In this document: positions 24,927 to 32,911 of the stretch, one piece after another
How positions within the stretch are numbered: the first letter of the stretch is position 1
Layout: each line of letters begins with the position of its first letter
Source of the DNA: JAEUJZ01 sp964460115
GTDB taxonomy: Bacteria > Myxococcota_A > Polyangia > Palsa-1104 > JAEUJZ01
Assembly: GCA_964460115.1 (NCBI GenBank)
Contig: CAYWPR010000001.1
Span: 1 to 64,000, forward strand
Direction: 5' to 3'
DNA: 64,000 bases
Program-made: the position numbers and the translations under genes
Notes under the pieces: model-generated
The model's database searches: none
Seen by the model: the letters and a program-made list of their open reading frames with translations, nothing else
Told to the model about the DNA's origin: nothing

Positions 24927-26003
24927 ATGCCCCATCCCGGTTCGTCCGGAGCTACACGGCCGCCGCCTAAGCCGCACAGCGAGCCTACGGCGGCGGAGTT
25001 GGAAAGTGAAATTCACAAACGGGCGCGCGAGTTTTCCCTGCCAGCGCTTCTGGATGTCCTGCATTTTCTAGGCTATCGCAGCGAGGACATCGAGTTTCGC
25101 AGTCACATGAGCCAGGCGCGACCAAGCAGCCTGGTGCAAGCGGTGAACTTTTCCGAGGATACAAGCTTTGCGGGGCGCGGAAAGAAAGTGCATGTCCTTT
25201 TAAACTTGGGACTGCTTTCGGCGCAAAGTCCGCTGCCCTCTTATTTTTTAAAACTGGCCGAGCGATTGGAAGGCGAGGCCTTGGTCGATTTCTTGGGCTT
25301 TTTCGACCACCACTTGCTGAAGCGGCGCGCCATGAGCTTGTATCCGGAACGCGACCGCACGGTATTTGCCGACTGGCAAAAGGCGCGCAGCGACCTCGTG
25401 CAACTTGTAGGAATCGGTGCGCCAAGCACGCTGCATTGGCTGTGTCAGCAGGTCTATCCGGAACTCGGAATTTTGGTGGAACGCTCCACCGCGCAAAAGC
25501 CGTTAAAAGCGCAAGGCGCCGTGCTTGGAAACGCCGTCCTAGGCGCCGGCTGCGCCTTTGGCGGTGGGACAAGCGTTCCGATTGGCGGCATCGACATTAC
25601 ACTGTACTGCGAAGAGACACACTCCCCCACAGGCATTCCCTGGCCGATGGAAGCGGCGGCGCGGCTGCATGCGCAGATTTTCCCTCTTTTGCACAGTTGT
25701 GACTTTTATCTGTCTGTACACCTTTTGATCCTAGAACAGGAAAACTGGCTGCAGATTCAAGAAGAGCGCTTTTTGGGATATGAGCCGCTGTGGGAACCCT
25801 CGTTAAAAAGGAGTGCTCCGCCTTCACCGGGTGCACTGCCCACACCACCGCGTACACATGAAGTCCTGCTTTATGCCGGGCCGACAAAACAGGCCGCCAA
25901 GCTGGCCCGTAAACCGGACGAGACACAAGCCCCTGCGCCATCTGCTTTTGCCGAAAAAAATCCGCAAAATTTCGACGAATACCAAGCCTTTTCCAAGACT
26001 TAA
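24927..26003 (+). CDS. tssG: T6SS baseplate protein TssG (divergent)
   Basis: A 358-aa protein matching TssG in its diagnostic middle: an early 'FRSHMSQARPSS', a 'VLLNLGLLSAQSPLPSYF' stretch corresponding to the family's G-L-x-G-x-x-G-x-L-P motif, and 'FLGFFDHHLLKRRAMSLY' equivalent to the F-x-D-x-F-x-H-R family signature. TssG pairs with TssF to form the baseplate wedge. The C-terminal 60 residues are a Pro/Ala-rich extension. It is separated from tssF by eight genes, although the two usually adjoin, and it lies between mce and tssB. A 148-bp gap follows before tssB. No alternative family fits as well. Confidence 0.75.
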   Translation: MPHPGSSGATRPPPKPHSEPTAAELESEIHKRAREFSLPALLDVLHFLGYRSEDIEFRSHMSQARPSSLVQAVNFSEDTSFAGRGKKVHVLLNLGLLSAQSPLPSYFLKLAERLEGEALVDFLGFFDHHLLKRRAMSLYPERDRTVFADWQKARSDLVQLVGIGAPSTLHWLCQQVYPELGILVERSTAQKPLKAQGAVLGNAVLGAGCAFGGGTSVPIGGIDITLYCEETHSPTGIPWPMEAAARLHAQIFPLLHSCDFYLSVHLLILEQENWLQIQEERFLGYEPLWEPSLKRSAPPSPGALPTPPRTHEVLLYAGPTKQAAKLARKPDETQAPAPSAFAEKNPQNFDEYQAFSKT

Positions 26004-26151
26004 GACCTCATAGGCCAGTGCCCTGCCCTTTCCGAGGGGGGCTGTTGACTAATAGCTGGGAAGTATGCGAAGCTAGGGGCCAAATTCTCTTCTTGCCAAC
26101 TGCACCGGTATGCCTGCTTTGCCCACCGGTTGAGTAGAAAGGTGAAAGAAC

Positions 26152-26685
26152 GTGCCGATTCAGGATGAGCTACCGCGTTCCCGGTTAACGCTGACCTATA
26201 GAACCACCATCAATGGCGAACCCGAAACTGTCGATTTGCCGTTTCGCTTGCTTGTCATGGGGGATTTCTCTCTCAATTCTTCGGAAGACCGCAAAAAGGA
26301 CCTAGATGTTCGCGGTCTGCGCTCGATAAACGGTCGAAACCTCGACAGTGTCATGAAAGATATGAAGATGTCGGTGGATCTGGAAGTTGCCGACCGCATC
26401 AGTCCGGAAGCCGACGGCAATATGAAAGTGTCGCTGCCGATTCATTCGATGAAGTCCTTTTCTCCGGATGAAATCGTCAAGCATGTGCCCAAGTTAAAAG
26501 CCCTGATGCTGCTAAAAGGACTGCTTCAGGAACTGCAGTCGAGCATCGATAACCGCAAAGATCTGCGCAAGCTGGTGCAGGAGCTTTATAGCAAACCGGA
26601 AGTCGTTTCTGCGCTCCGTTCTCAGCTTAAAGAGCATGAAGGCTTCCGCTTGCCGGCGCGCGCGACCGCTGCCGAAAGCAAATAA
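26152..26685 (+). CDS. tssB: T6SS contractile sheath small subunit TssB
   Basis: A 177-aa protein of the usual TssB/VipA length. 'LPFRLLVMGDFS' near residue 30, 'INGRNLDSVMKDM' and 'PIHSMKSFSPDEIVKHVPKLKALMLLKGLL' are the family blocks. With TssC it forms the cytoplasmic sheath that contracts to fire the tube. The start is a GTG at 26152 with GAAAGGTGAAAG upstream. It is the first gene after the 148-bp gap and probably begins the main structural transcription unit. Confidence 0.93.
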   Translation: MPIQDELPRSRLTLTYRTTINGEPETVDLPFRLLVMGDFSLNSSEDRKKDLDVRGLRSINGRNLDSVMKDMKMSVDLEVADRISPEADGNMKVSLPIHSMKSFSPDEIVKHVPKLKALMLLKGLLQELQSSIDNRKDLRKLVQELYSKPEVVSALRSQLKEHEGFRLPARATAAESK

Positions 26686-26755
26686 CTGGGCTTTGTCATT
26701 TATGAACACTTCGCGTTTGAAGTGTGAATCTGGATTCTTGATAACGGAGTGTTAG

Positions 26756-28264
26756 ATGTCCGATCCGCAAACCCTGACGCAAGACAACGTCCTTGAAAAA
26801 CTCCTGTCCAGCATGCGCGTGGAGAAATCGGACCAGACTCTGGTGCCGATGATTCGCAACAACTTTAACCAGGTTCAAGAGGACGTTAAAGCCGACGGCC
26901 GCTTTGTCTCCAGTTTGGCAGCTCTGCTTTATAATCTGGATGCCGAGAAGTCCGGCGGCAAATTTGAAAAAGGCAAGGTTGTGGAGCTACTTGGGCAGAT
27001 CGATGAGATCATCAGCGATCAGCTTAATGAAATCCTTCACAACGAAAAATTTCAGCAAATGGAAGCGACGTGGCGAGGTCTAGATGACCTTGTGTCGCAC
27101 ACTAATTTCCGCGCCAACATCGCTATCGATATCCTCGATGTGGCCAAAGATGAAGTCTATCAGGACTTTGAGAATAACTCCTCCAACATATTTGGCGGAG
27201 CGCTGTTTGAGAAAGTCTACATCAAAGAGTACGACCAATACGGTGGCCGGCCGTTTGGCACAATTGTCGGGCTTTATGAGTTCGCGCATACCGAAGGAGA
27301 TCGTTTTTGGTTGCGCAATATGGCCAAGCTGGCCAATGCCGCCCATGCTCCCTTTATTTCGGCAGTGTCGCCGTCGTTCTTTGTACCGGGCTGCAGCGAC
27401 ATCAGCGAAATTGAAGCCATTAAAGATCTAGATGGTCTTTTGAATCATCCGCGTTTTGGCCGCTGGCGGGAATTCCGCAACAGTGAAGAAGCGGCATACG
27501 TCGGACTGACTTTTCCGCGCTATGTGCTGCGCTTGCCCTGGAATCCCGACAGCAACCCCTGCAACAAAGTGGTCTTTACGGAAAAGGCCAAAGGAGATAG
27601 CAAAAGCTATCTATGGGGCAACGCGGCGATTCTTTTGGCCCGCAATATGGTCAAGGCCTTTGAAATCGGTGGTTGGTGTCAGCAGATTCGCGGCCCCAAA
27701 GGCGGCGGACTCATTGCCGGACTGCCGGTGGATACGTTCAATCTGCGCGGTCAGGATGAGATTAAGCCTCCGGTCGAGATCATCATTCCCGATTACCGCG
27801 AACTGGAATTTGCCAAGGGCGGATTCATTCCGCTTGTGTACCGCAAGGACACTGCGGATGCCTGCTTCTTTAGCACGCAGTCCTTAAAGATGCCCAAGCG
27901 CTTCAAAGATCCACGAGATTCCGAAAACGCTCAGATGGTGTGCAATCTGGCCTATACCTTTTCGATTACTCGCATCGCGCACTACGTGAAAAGCATCATG
28001 CGGGATAACATTGGCAGCACTGCCGATGCCGTGTACACCCAGCGCATTCTGGATTCCTGGCTGGGGCAGTACGTAACTCAGGTTGCCGATCCCGATGATC
28101 TGACGCTGCGGCAATATCCCTTCAAAGCCAGCAGCGTCAATGTTGCGGCGCGCGCGGGTGAAATCGGCTGGTACGACTGCACCATTTCGGTCCTTCCGCA
28201 CTTGCAGTTTGAAGGAATGAACGTTGAATTGCGGCTGGAGTCCCGCTTGGGAGCAGCAGGCTAA
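26756..28264 (+). CDS. tssC: T6SS contractile sheath large subunit TssC
   Basis: A 502-aa protein of normal TssC/VipB size. Diagnostic segments include 'ATWRGLDDLVSHTNFRANI', 'YEFAHTEGDRFWLRNMAKLANAAHAPFIS'-type region, 'FPRYVLRLPW' and the C-terminal 'LTLRQYPFKASSVNV...VRAR-like' tail. It polymerises with TssB. 70 bp separate it from tssB, and a 119-bp structured gap follows before the hcp-like gene. Confidence 0.95.
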   Translation: MSDPQTLTQDNVLEKLLSSMRVEKSDQTLVPMIRNNFNQVQEDVKADGRFVSSLAALLYNLDAEKSGGKFEKGKVVELLGQIDEIISDQLNEILHNEKFQQMEATWRGLDDLVSHTNFRANIAIDILDVAKDEVYQDFENNSSNIFGGALFEKVYIKEYDQYGGRPFGTIVGLYEFAHTEGDRFWLRNMAKLANAAHAPFISAVSPSFFVPGCSDISEIEAIKDLDGLLNHPRFGRWREFRNSEEAAYVGLTFPRYVLRLPWNPDSNPCNKVVFTEKAKGDSKSYLWGNAAILLARNMVKAFEIGGWCQQIRGPKGGGLIAGLPVDTFNLRGQDEIKPPVEIIIPDYRELEFAKGGFIPLVYRKDTADACFFSTQSLKMPKRFKDPRDSENAQMVCNLAYTFSITRIAHYVKSIMRDNIGSTADAVYTQRILDSWLGQYVTQVADPDDLTLRQYPFKASSVNVAARAGEIGWYDCTISVLPHLQFEGMNVELRLESRLGAAG

Positions 28265-28266
28265 GT

Positions 28267-28350
28267 CGGGCAAATGCCCGCAACACAGGTACGAATTTCA
28301 TGCCGGCGGCGCTCGATTTTGCCAAGCGCCGCTCGGCTTGCGAAAACCGA
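28267..28350 (+). promoter_or_regulatory. Hairpin cluster between tssC and hcp-like gene
   Basis: Three inverted repeats lie in tandem just after the tssC stop: CGGGCA/TGCCCG (28267-28280, 2-base loop), GCGGCGCT/AGCGCCGC (28306-28332, 11-base loop) and TCGG/CCGA (28333-28350). None is followed by a T run. They may mark a processing or stabilising site, allowing tube protein to be made in excess of sheath; GAGGAGAGG then precedes the next ATG. Confidence 0.45.
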
Positions 28351-28383
28351 ATTGCAATATAACCGGCAAACGAGGAGAGGCGT

Positions 28384-28953
28384 ATGCCCCAGTTTACAAA
28401 AGCATGTGATGTCTATCAGGGCTTTAACTTCAAAAAGGACGTATCCACTACGGTCGGTTTTATCACCGCGCTAAAAGTAAACGGCGTCGAAATCACTGCC
28501 GATGTTACCGCCAAGGATCCGCTGAATCCGACGACTGATCTGCCCGTTTCGGCAGTGCTTCGCGAGGTCTCTTGGGCCACCGGCACCACCGATGCCATCT
28601 ACTTTACCGGACAACTGACCGCCGGCAATCGTCAGAATCTGGCCTTGATGGTTTATAAGGATCTGACCAGCGTAGAAGTACTCTTTAAGTACAATGTCTA
28701 TGAGTACGATCCGGTGGCCAAAAAGTACTTCAAGTGCTTCCATGCCAACGACACCGAGATGAAAGGAATTCTCGAAAAGAACGGCGGCGATTTGACGCTG
28801 TCCGTGGCGGACGATGCTTCGACGGATGTGCAGTCGCCGCTGAACTACTCCTTTCACATCGGCGTAAAGCCTCAGCCGGCCGAACAGACGCTGACCATTG
28901 CCACTGCGGATCAGAAGAACGTGGTCAAGCAGTGGGGCGTCAAGCAGACTTAG
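28384..28953 (+). CDS. Hcp-like T6SS tube protein (TssD), by position
   Basis: A 189-aa beta-rich protein without signal peptide, with a strong GAGGAGAGG ribosome site. It sits directly after tssBC, where Hcp is normally encoded. Alternating beta pattern and 'VLREVSWATGTTDAIYFTGQL' and 'LFKYNVYEYDPVAKKYF' fit a tail-tube jelly roll, but the common Hcp motifs near the N-terminus are not evident and it is about 20-25 residues longer than usual. I call it Hcp by context. If wrong, it could be another tail-tube or accessory component. Confidence 0.6.
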   Translation: MPQFTKACDVYQGFNFKKDVSTTVGFITALKVNGVEITADVTAKDPLNPTTDLPVSAVLREVSWATGTTDAIYFTGQLTAGNRQNLALMVYKDLTSVEVLFKYNVYEYDPVAKKYFKCFHANDTEMKGILEKNGGDLTLSVADDASTDVQSPLNYSFHIGVKPQPAEQTLTIATADQKNVVKQWGVKQT

Positions 28954-28981
28954 TCCCCTCTTACCTGCTGCCTTGCGTTCG

Positions 28982-30235
28982 ATGAGTACCTTCAAAATTG
29001 CGCCCGTTCGTTGGTACATGGGGCAAACCCTGCTTCCGGAACATTTTGTTGCGCAGGAGGGCGCCCTTCTATCCGAAATGCGCGTGCGGGCGCAAATCAC
29101 CGGACTTCCCGCTTTCGGAATTGCGCAGCTTAGCTGGAGTGAACAGCAGCTTGTCGATGGAACACTGGCCATTTCCACGCTGACCGCAGTGCTGCCAGGA
29201 GGCCTGATCATCGATGCGCCGGGCAATATTACGCTTGGCGAATTGGCCCTTACCGCGACCGGGGCCGCCCGCTGCACCGTCTATCTGCATTTGCTCAGCG
29301 AAACGAGCAAAGCCGACGGCATTTCCCTTTACGAAGACGATCCCAAACAGGTGCAGCGGGTCATCTTTCGCGCGCAGCTTTCCACGCAGGAGGCTTTGGA
29401 AAATACGATTGGCGCGCTAAAGCTTGGCGAATTTGAAAAAGCCGCAGACAGCACTTGGAGCGCTGTGGCCAGCTACATTCCGCCCCTCCTACAAGTCGGT
29501 CCCAATCCGTTTCTGCGCGGCTTTGTTTTGGAGCTGGAACGGATGCTCAAGACTTTTCGCGGCCAATTGCAGGCCCAGCTCAAAGACAGCTTTTTTGGCC
29601 CCGCCAAACTGGCCAGCATCCGTCTGTGTCTGACTGAGCTTTATCACTTGCAATCGATTCTTGAAGACCTGAACCATCAGGTGCAGCGGCACCCCTTTTT
29701 CCTATACGACGCAGTACGCAGGTTCTATTTGCACTTGTGCAGTTTTCAGGAAACCCTGCCCGAAGGCGATCCTTATCCCTACATTCATACCGAGCTTGGG
29801 CCCAGTTTCAAAAAAATGCTGCGCCTTATCGAAGATAGAATTCGGCCGCTGCGCTCGCGTTCTACACATATCCGTTTCGGCCTGCTCGATGGAATTTACA
29901 AAGTGTCGCCGCTGCCTGCCGAGGCCGGCAATGCGTCGGAAGTCTACTTGCTGGTGCAGCGCCAAATGCTGCACGACAAAGTATCGCTTGATGGAGTCAA
30001 GCTGGCGGCGCCGTCGCGCCTGGTGCAAGTACATCGTTTGGCGCTAAAAGGAGTTCCCTTCAAGCAAATCTCGCAACCGAGTTTTCCCCATTCCTTTGGT
30101 CCGGACATCGACTTTTACCAAATTACTACGGGCGAGGAATGGAACCTGGCGGTTAAAGAAGGCGCGCTCGCATTTTATCAGCACCCCGGTCTGGAAAAAG
30201 CCAGCGGCGTTTTCCTTTTCTGGCGGTACTACTGA
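28982..30235 (+). CDS. tssK: T6SS baseplate protein TssK
   Basis: A 417-aa protein. The start 'VRWYMGQTLLPEHF' is the TssK hallmark (W-x-E-G-x-x-L-x-P-Q-H-F type). The middle helical region 'FLYDAVRRFYLHLCSF' and C-terminal beta domain ending 'ASGVFLFWRYY' also match. TssK links the TssFG wedge to the TssJLM membrane complex. The ATG at 28982 was chosen because it places this motif at residue 9; the frame is open upstream. It overlaps tssE by 1 bp (TGATG). Confidence 0.9.
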   Translation: MSTFKIAPVRWYMGQTLLPEHFVAQEGALLSEMRVRAQITGLPAFGIAQLSWSEQQLVDGTLAISTLTAVLPGGLIIDAPGNITLGELALTATGAARCTVYLHLLSETSKADGISLYEDDPKQVQRVIFRAQLSTQEALENTIGALKLGEFEKAADSTWSAVASYIPPLLQVGPNPFLRGFVLELERMLKTFRGQLQAQLKDSFFGPAKLASIRLCLTELYHLQSILEDLNHQVQRHPFFLYDAVRRFYLHLCSFQETLPEGDPYPYIHTELGPSFKKMLRLIEDRIRPLRSRSTHIRFGLLDGIYKVSPLPAEAGNASEVYLLVQRQMLHDKVSLDGVKLAAPSRLVQVHRLALKGVPFKQISQPSFPHSFGPDIDFYQITTGEEWNLAVKEGALAFYQHPGLEKASGVFLFWRYY

Positions 30236-30606
30236 TGACTTTTTTCGACCGCTTTGGTGCGCCCGGAAAACGCACGGACGAACTCGATCACGTGGTGCAA
30301 AATATCAGCGCCATTCTAAATACCAAAGAAGGCTTTGGCTCGGTGATTGGTCAGCTAGGAATCGGTAGTTACCTGGCCCGACAAGGCAGCCGAGATTCGC
30401 TGGAAACGCTGACCCAAGAAATCAAAGACTGCATCAAGCGCTATGAACCCCGTCTGCAAGACTTTGAAATGGAGCTTTTGGGCAAAACCGCCGAGCTCTA
30501 TTTATGCTGGAATCTGACGGGCCGAGTCAGTGGCAAACGCTGCAAGCTGCGACTTTTGTTTCACACCACGTTTGGCAATGTGATTGTTGAAAAGGTAGCG
30601 CTGTGA
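30235..30606 (+). CDS. tssE: T6SS baseplate protein TssE (gp25-like)
   Basis: A 123-aa lysozyme-like/gp25 homologue of typical length, which starts sheath polymerisation at the baseplate. 'MTFFDRFG', 'VVQNISAILNTKEGFGSV', 'YEPRLQDFEMELLG' and 'LRLLFHTTFGN' fit the gp25 pattern, in particular N-T-R/K-x-G and E-P-R-L. It overlaps tssK by one base and vgrG by four, so all three are translationally coupled. Confidence 0.88.
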   Translation: MTFFDRFGAPGKRTDELDHVVQNISAILNTKEGFGSVIGQLGIGSYLARQGSRDSLETLTQEIKDCIKRYEPRLQDFEMELLGKTAELYLCWNLTGRVSGKRCKLRLLFHTTFGNVIVEKVAL

Positions 30607-32294
30607 CTCCTTTAGATCTCAAGCTGTTTCCTGAAGATGCACCGCCGGGTCAGGATCGTCTAAAGATTGCTCTGACGCTGACCATCGCCGAAACCGAGCA
30701 CAGTATTTCCGGCGGCAGTCTGAAGAATCTAGAGCTACATCTGCGCAGCTACGGATTTTTCGGACGGCTCGATTTCATCCTTCTAAATGACAAGGATTTT
30801 GGCGGCAAGATCAAAGATGAGCTCAATGCCGACTTCATCAAAAATGATCTGATCAGCGTCAAGCTGACCGTGCAGTCTAGCCATCCGGACTTAGAGATTG
30901 ATGACAGCGCCACACCGCTGACCCTGACGGGCCTGGTTTTGGACAAAGGTTTTTCGGAAATCGTTTACAAAGAGGTCAAAGGCAACGCGGTTCTGGCCCG
31001 CCGCTACTATATACGCTTTGCCGACGCGGCATATCATCTGTGGCGCCAGCACTACCCTTGTGAACTTTATACCAATAAGACCCTCAAGGATGTGATTGAG
31101 GCACACAAACCCGAGCAGATTGCGCTGACCTACGACTGGACGGAATTGACCACCCAAAAACCGCTGTGGTTTTTGGGACATCAGCCGGGCGCCGATCAAG
31201 CCAGTTTTTATGACTTCCTATTGTGGTTTGTAGATACGCGCGGCGGCGTTTTTTATTTTGACTATCAGGAACAAAAATTTGCCTTTGCCGCGGAAAAGCC
31301 GACGCCCGCAACAACGGTTGTGCTGCATCAGGAAGACATCAGCGGATTTCGCATTCTGTTTCCAGAAGTGATACGCCACGCCGTTAAGATTCACAATTCG
31401 TACACCGAAAGCGCCGTTACCAAGGACATCGATCAGGACGAAAAACAAGCTCCGATTCGTCAGGACTACCTTTTGGATACGCCGGTGGCCGCGCAGGTCG
31501 ATGCGCGCGAAACCTTAGAAAAAGCGCGGCTTATCATTCGCCAAAGCGAACTGCGAATCGACTTCAAGCGCTTTCCTTCCGATCCTTTGGTGCCGGGCAA
31601 CGGAATTGATCTATCCAGCAGCGATTTCTGGGCAAAAGTATCCAAAACCCTGCCTGGACCGGTGCAAGGCAAAACCCTTCGCGTCATCGCTTTTGATCTG
31701 CTGGCCACAGCGCTAGATTCCAGGCCCGATGCGCATCCCGGACTTGCGGACGGAATGTTTGGGGTGCAGGCCAGCTTGCAGCTTGAGCAACAAGCGGAAA
31801 AGTACTGCCATCTTCCCAAGTACATCCGTCCGCATTATCCGCGCTATCTCGAAGGCAAAATCGTCAGTGAAGTCGGCGCCGACGACGAACTAACTTATCA
31901 AATTTATACCGACGCCGATACTTCGGTAGAGCAGTACAAGATCAAGATTCCGCTTTTTGCCAATCAGGAAATTTTCGTTCCGTTTAATGCCAATCTGTTT
32001 CCCGGACACTATTTCTTTCCGGCGCACAAAACCCAGCGCGTGCTTGTTGCTTTTGATCTGCAAAACGCCTGGCTCAAACGTTTTCTCGACTGGCGCGCCG
32101 AAGGCCGTCTGGCCGCCGATACACAAGGCAATCATCTGCTTTTCGGAAAAAAACCGACCAGCAGCACTTCCATGAAGCACATCTACGGCGAAGACAAACC
32201 GGAATTTCAAATTCTGCGCACCCATGAAAAGGACGTGCAGACCGTTCAAATCAAAGAGGGCTACCTGCTTATAGAGGTCAAGGAGAATAGCTAG
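30603..32294 (+). CDS. VgrG-like spike protein lacking its C-terminal needle
   Basis: A 563-aa protein with a VgrG gp27-like N-terminal two thirds ('ELHLRSYGFFGRLDF', 'LDKGFSEIVYKEVKGNAVLARRYYIRFADAAYHLWRQHYP') and a C-terminal OB-like part ('YLEGKIVSEVGADDELTYQIY'). It ends without the long parallel beta-helix that usually forms the VgrG needle; that part seems to be the separate next gene, 6 bp downstream. The GTG at 30603 overlaps the tssE stop by 4 bp. VgrG trimers cap the Hcp tube and carry effectors. Sequence identity to classical VgrG is low, so the call rests on domain order and context. Confidence 0.75.
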   Translation: MTPLDLKLFPEDAPPGQDRLKIALTLTIAETEHSISGGSLKNLELHLRSYGFFGRLDFILLNDKDFGGKIKDELNADFIKNDLISVKLTVQSSHPDLEIDDSATPLTLTGLVLDKGFSEIVYKEVKGNAVLARRYYIRFADAAYHLWRQHYPCELYTNKTLKDVIEAHKPEQIALTYDWTELTTQKPLWFLGHQPGADQASFYDFLLWFVDTRGGVFYFDYQEQKFAFAAEKPTPATTVVLHQEDISGFRILFPEVIRHAVKIHNSYTESAVTKDIDQDEKQAPIRQDYLLDTPVAAQVDARETLEKARLIIRQSELRIDFKRFPSDPLVPGNGIDLSSSDFWAKVSKTLPGPVQGKTLRVIAFDLLATALDSRPDAHPGLADGMFGVQASLQLEQQAEKYCHLPKYIRPHYPRYLEGKIVSEVGADDELTYQIYTDADTSVEQYKIKIPLFANQEIFVPFNANLFPGHYFFPAHKTQRVLVAFDLQNAWLKRFLDWRAEGRLAADTQGNHLLFGKKPTSSTSMKHIYGEDKPEFQILRTHEKDVQTVQIKEGYLLIEVKENS

Positions 32295-32300
32295 TTCGTC

Positions 32301-32900
32301 ATGGGAACGCTGGTCTGCAAAATCGAGCTCGACAAGAACCAAGGCATCACCGTCACGGTGGACAATGCCGATGGCAAGATTACGCAGACCATCACCATGG
32401 ACGGCACCACTTTGACGATTCGCGTCAAAGGAGAAAGTCAGACCAGCACGATTACGCAGAAAGCCGAAAGCATCGCCATCAAATGTCAGACTTTTACGCT
32501 AGAAGCTGAAACCATCACCTGCAAATCGACCAAAGCCACCGTTCACGAAAGCCAGGATACATTCACTATCAAGAGCACCAAGGATATGACGCTCGAGTCC
32601 TCGGCGAAAATTTCCGCGACGGCTTCTGCAGACATGAATCTTTCCGGAAACAATATTGTGATTTCCGCCACCCAGGCGCTGACAGGTAAAGGCGGCAGCG
32701 GTGTCACGATTCAATCCTCGGGGGGCGAAGTAAAAGCCCAAGGGATGACGTTGACGCTAAAAGGCGACACCGCAGCCAAGCTGCAAGGTCTTACCGTCGA
32801 TGTGAAAGCCGATACGGCGATGACCGCCGAAGGTGGGGCCACGGCGACGCTGAAAGGCGCAATCACGAACGTGCAAGGCAATCTGATCAAATTGGGATAA
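32301..32900 (+). CDS. Separate beta-helical spike needle protein
   Basis: A 199-aa protein dominated by short alternating repeats rich in Thr, Ser, Ala and Lys ('TITQKAESIAIKCQTFTLEAE', 'SAKISATASADMNLSGNN', 'GDTAAKLQGLTVDVKAD'), the pattern of the gp5C/VgrG triple-stranded beta-helix. The first 45 residues form a small beta domain that could be a plug onto the OB domain. It follows the truncated VgrG by 6 bp and precedes tssF by 11 bp, so a two-chain spike is the simple reading. No PAAR tip motif is present. AAGGAG lies some 15 bp before the ATG, farther than usual. Confidence 0.7.
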   Translation: MGTLVCKIELDKNQGITVTVDNADGKITQTITMDGTTLTIRVKGESQTSTITQKAESIAIKCQTFTLEAETITCKSTKATVHESQDTFTIKSTKDMTLESSAKISATASADMNLSGNNIVISATQALTGKGGSGVTIQSSGGEVKAQGMTLTLKGDTAAKLQGLTVDVKADTAMTAEGGATATLKGAITNVQGNLIKLG

Positions 32901-32911
32901 AGACCGCACTT

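Noticed and set aside
26004..26151. A sigma-54 or sigma-70 promoter before tssB
   Set aside because: TTGACT at 26044 has no matching -10 at 16-18 bp, and no -24/-12 GG/GC pair is clear, so no site is annotated.
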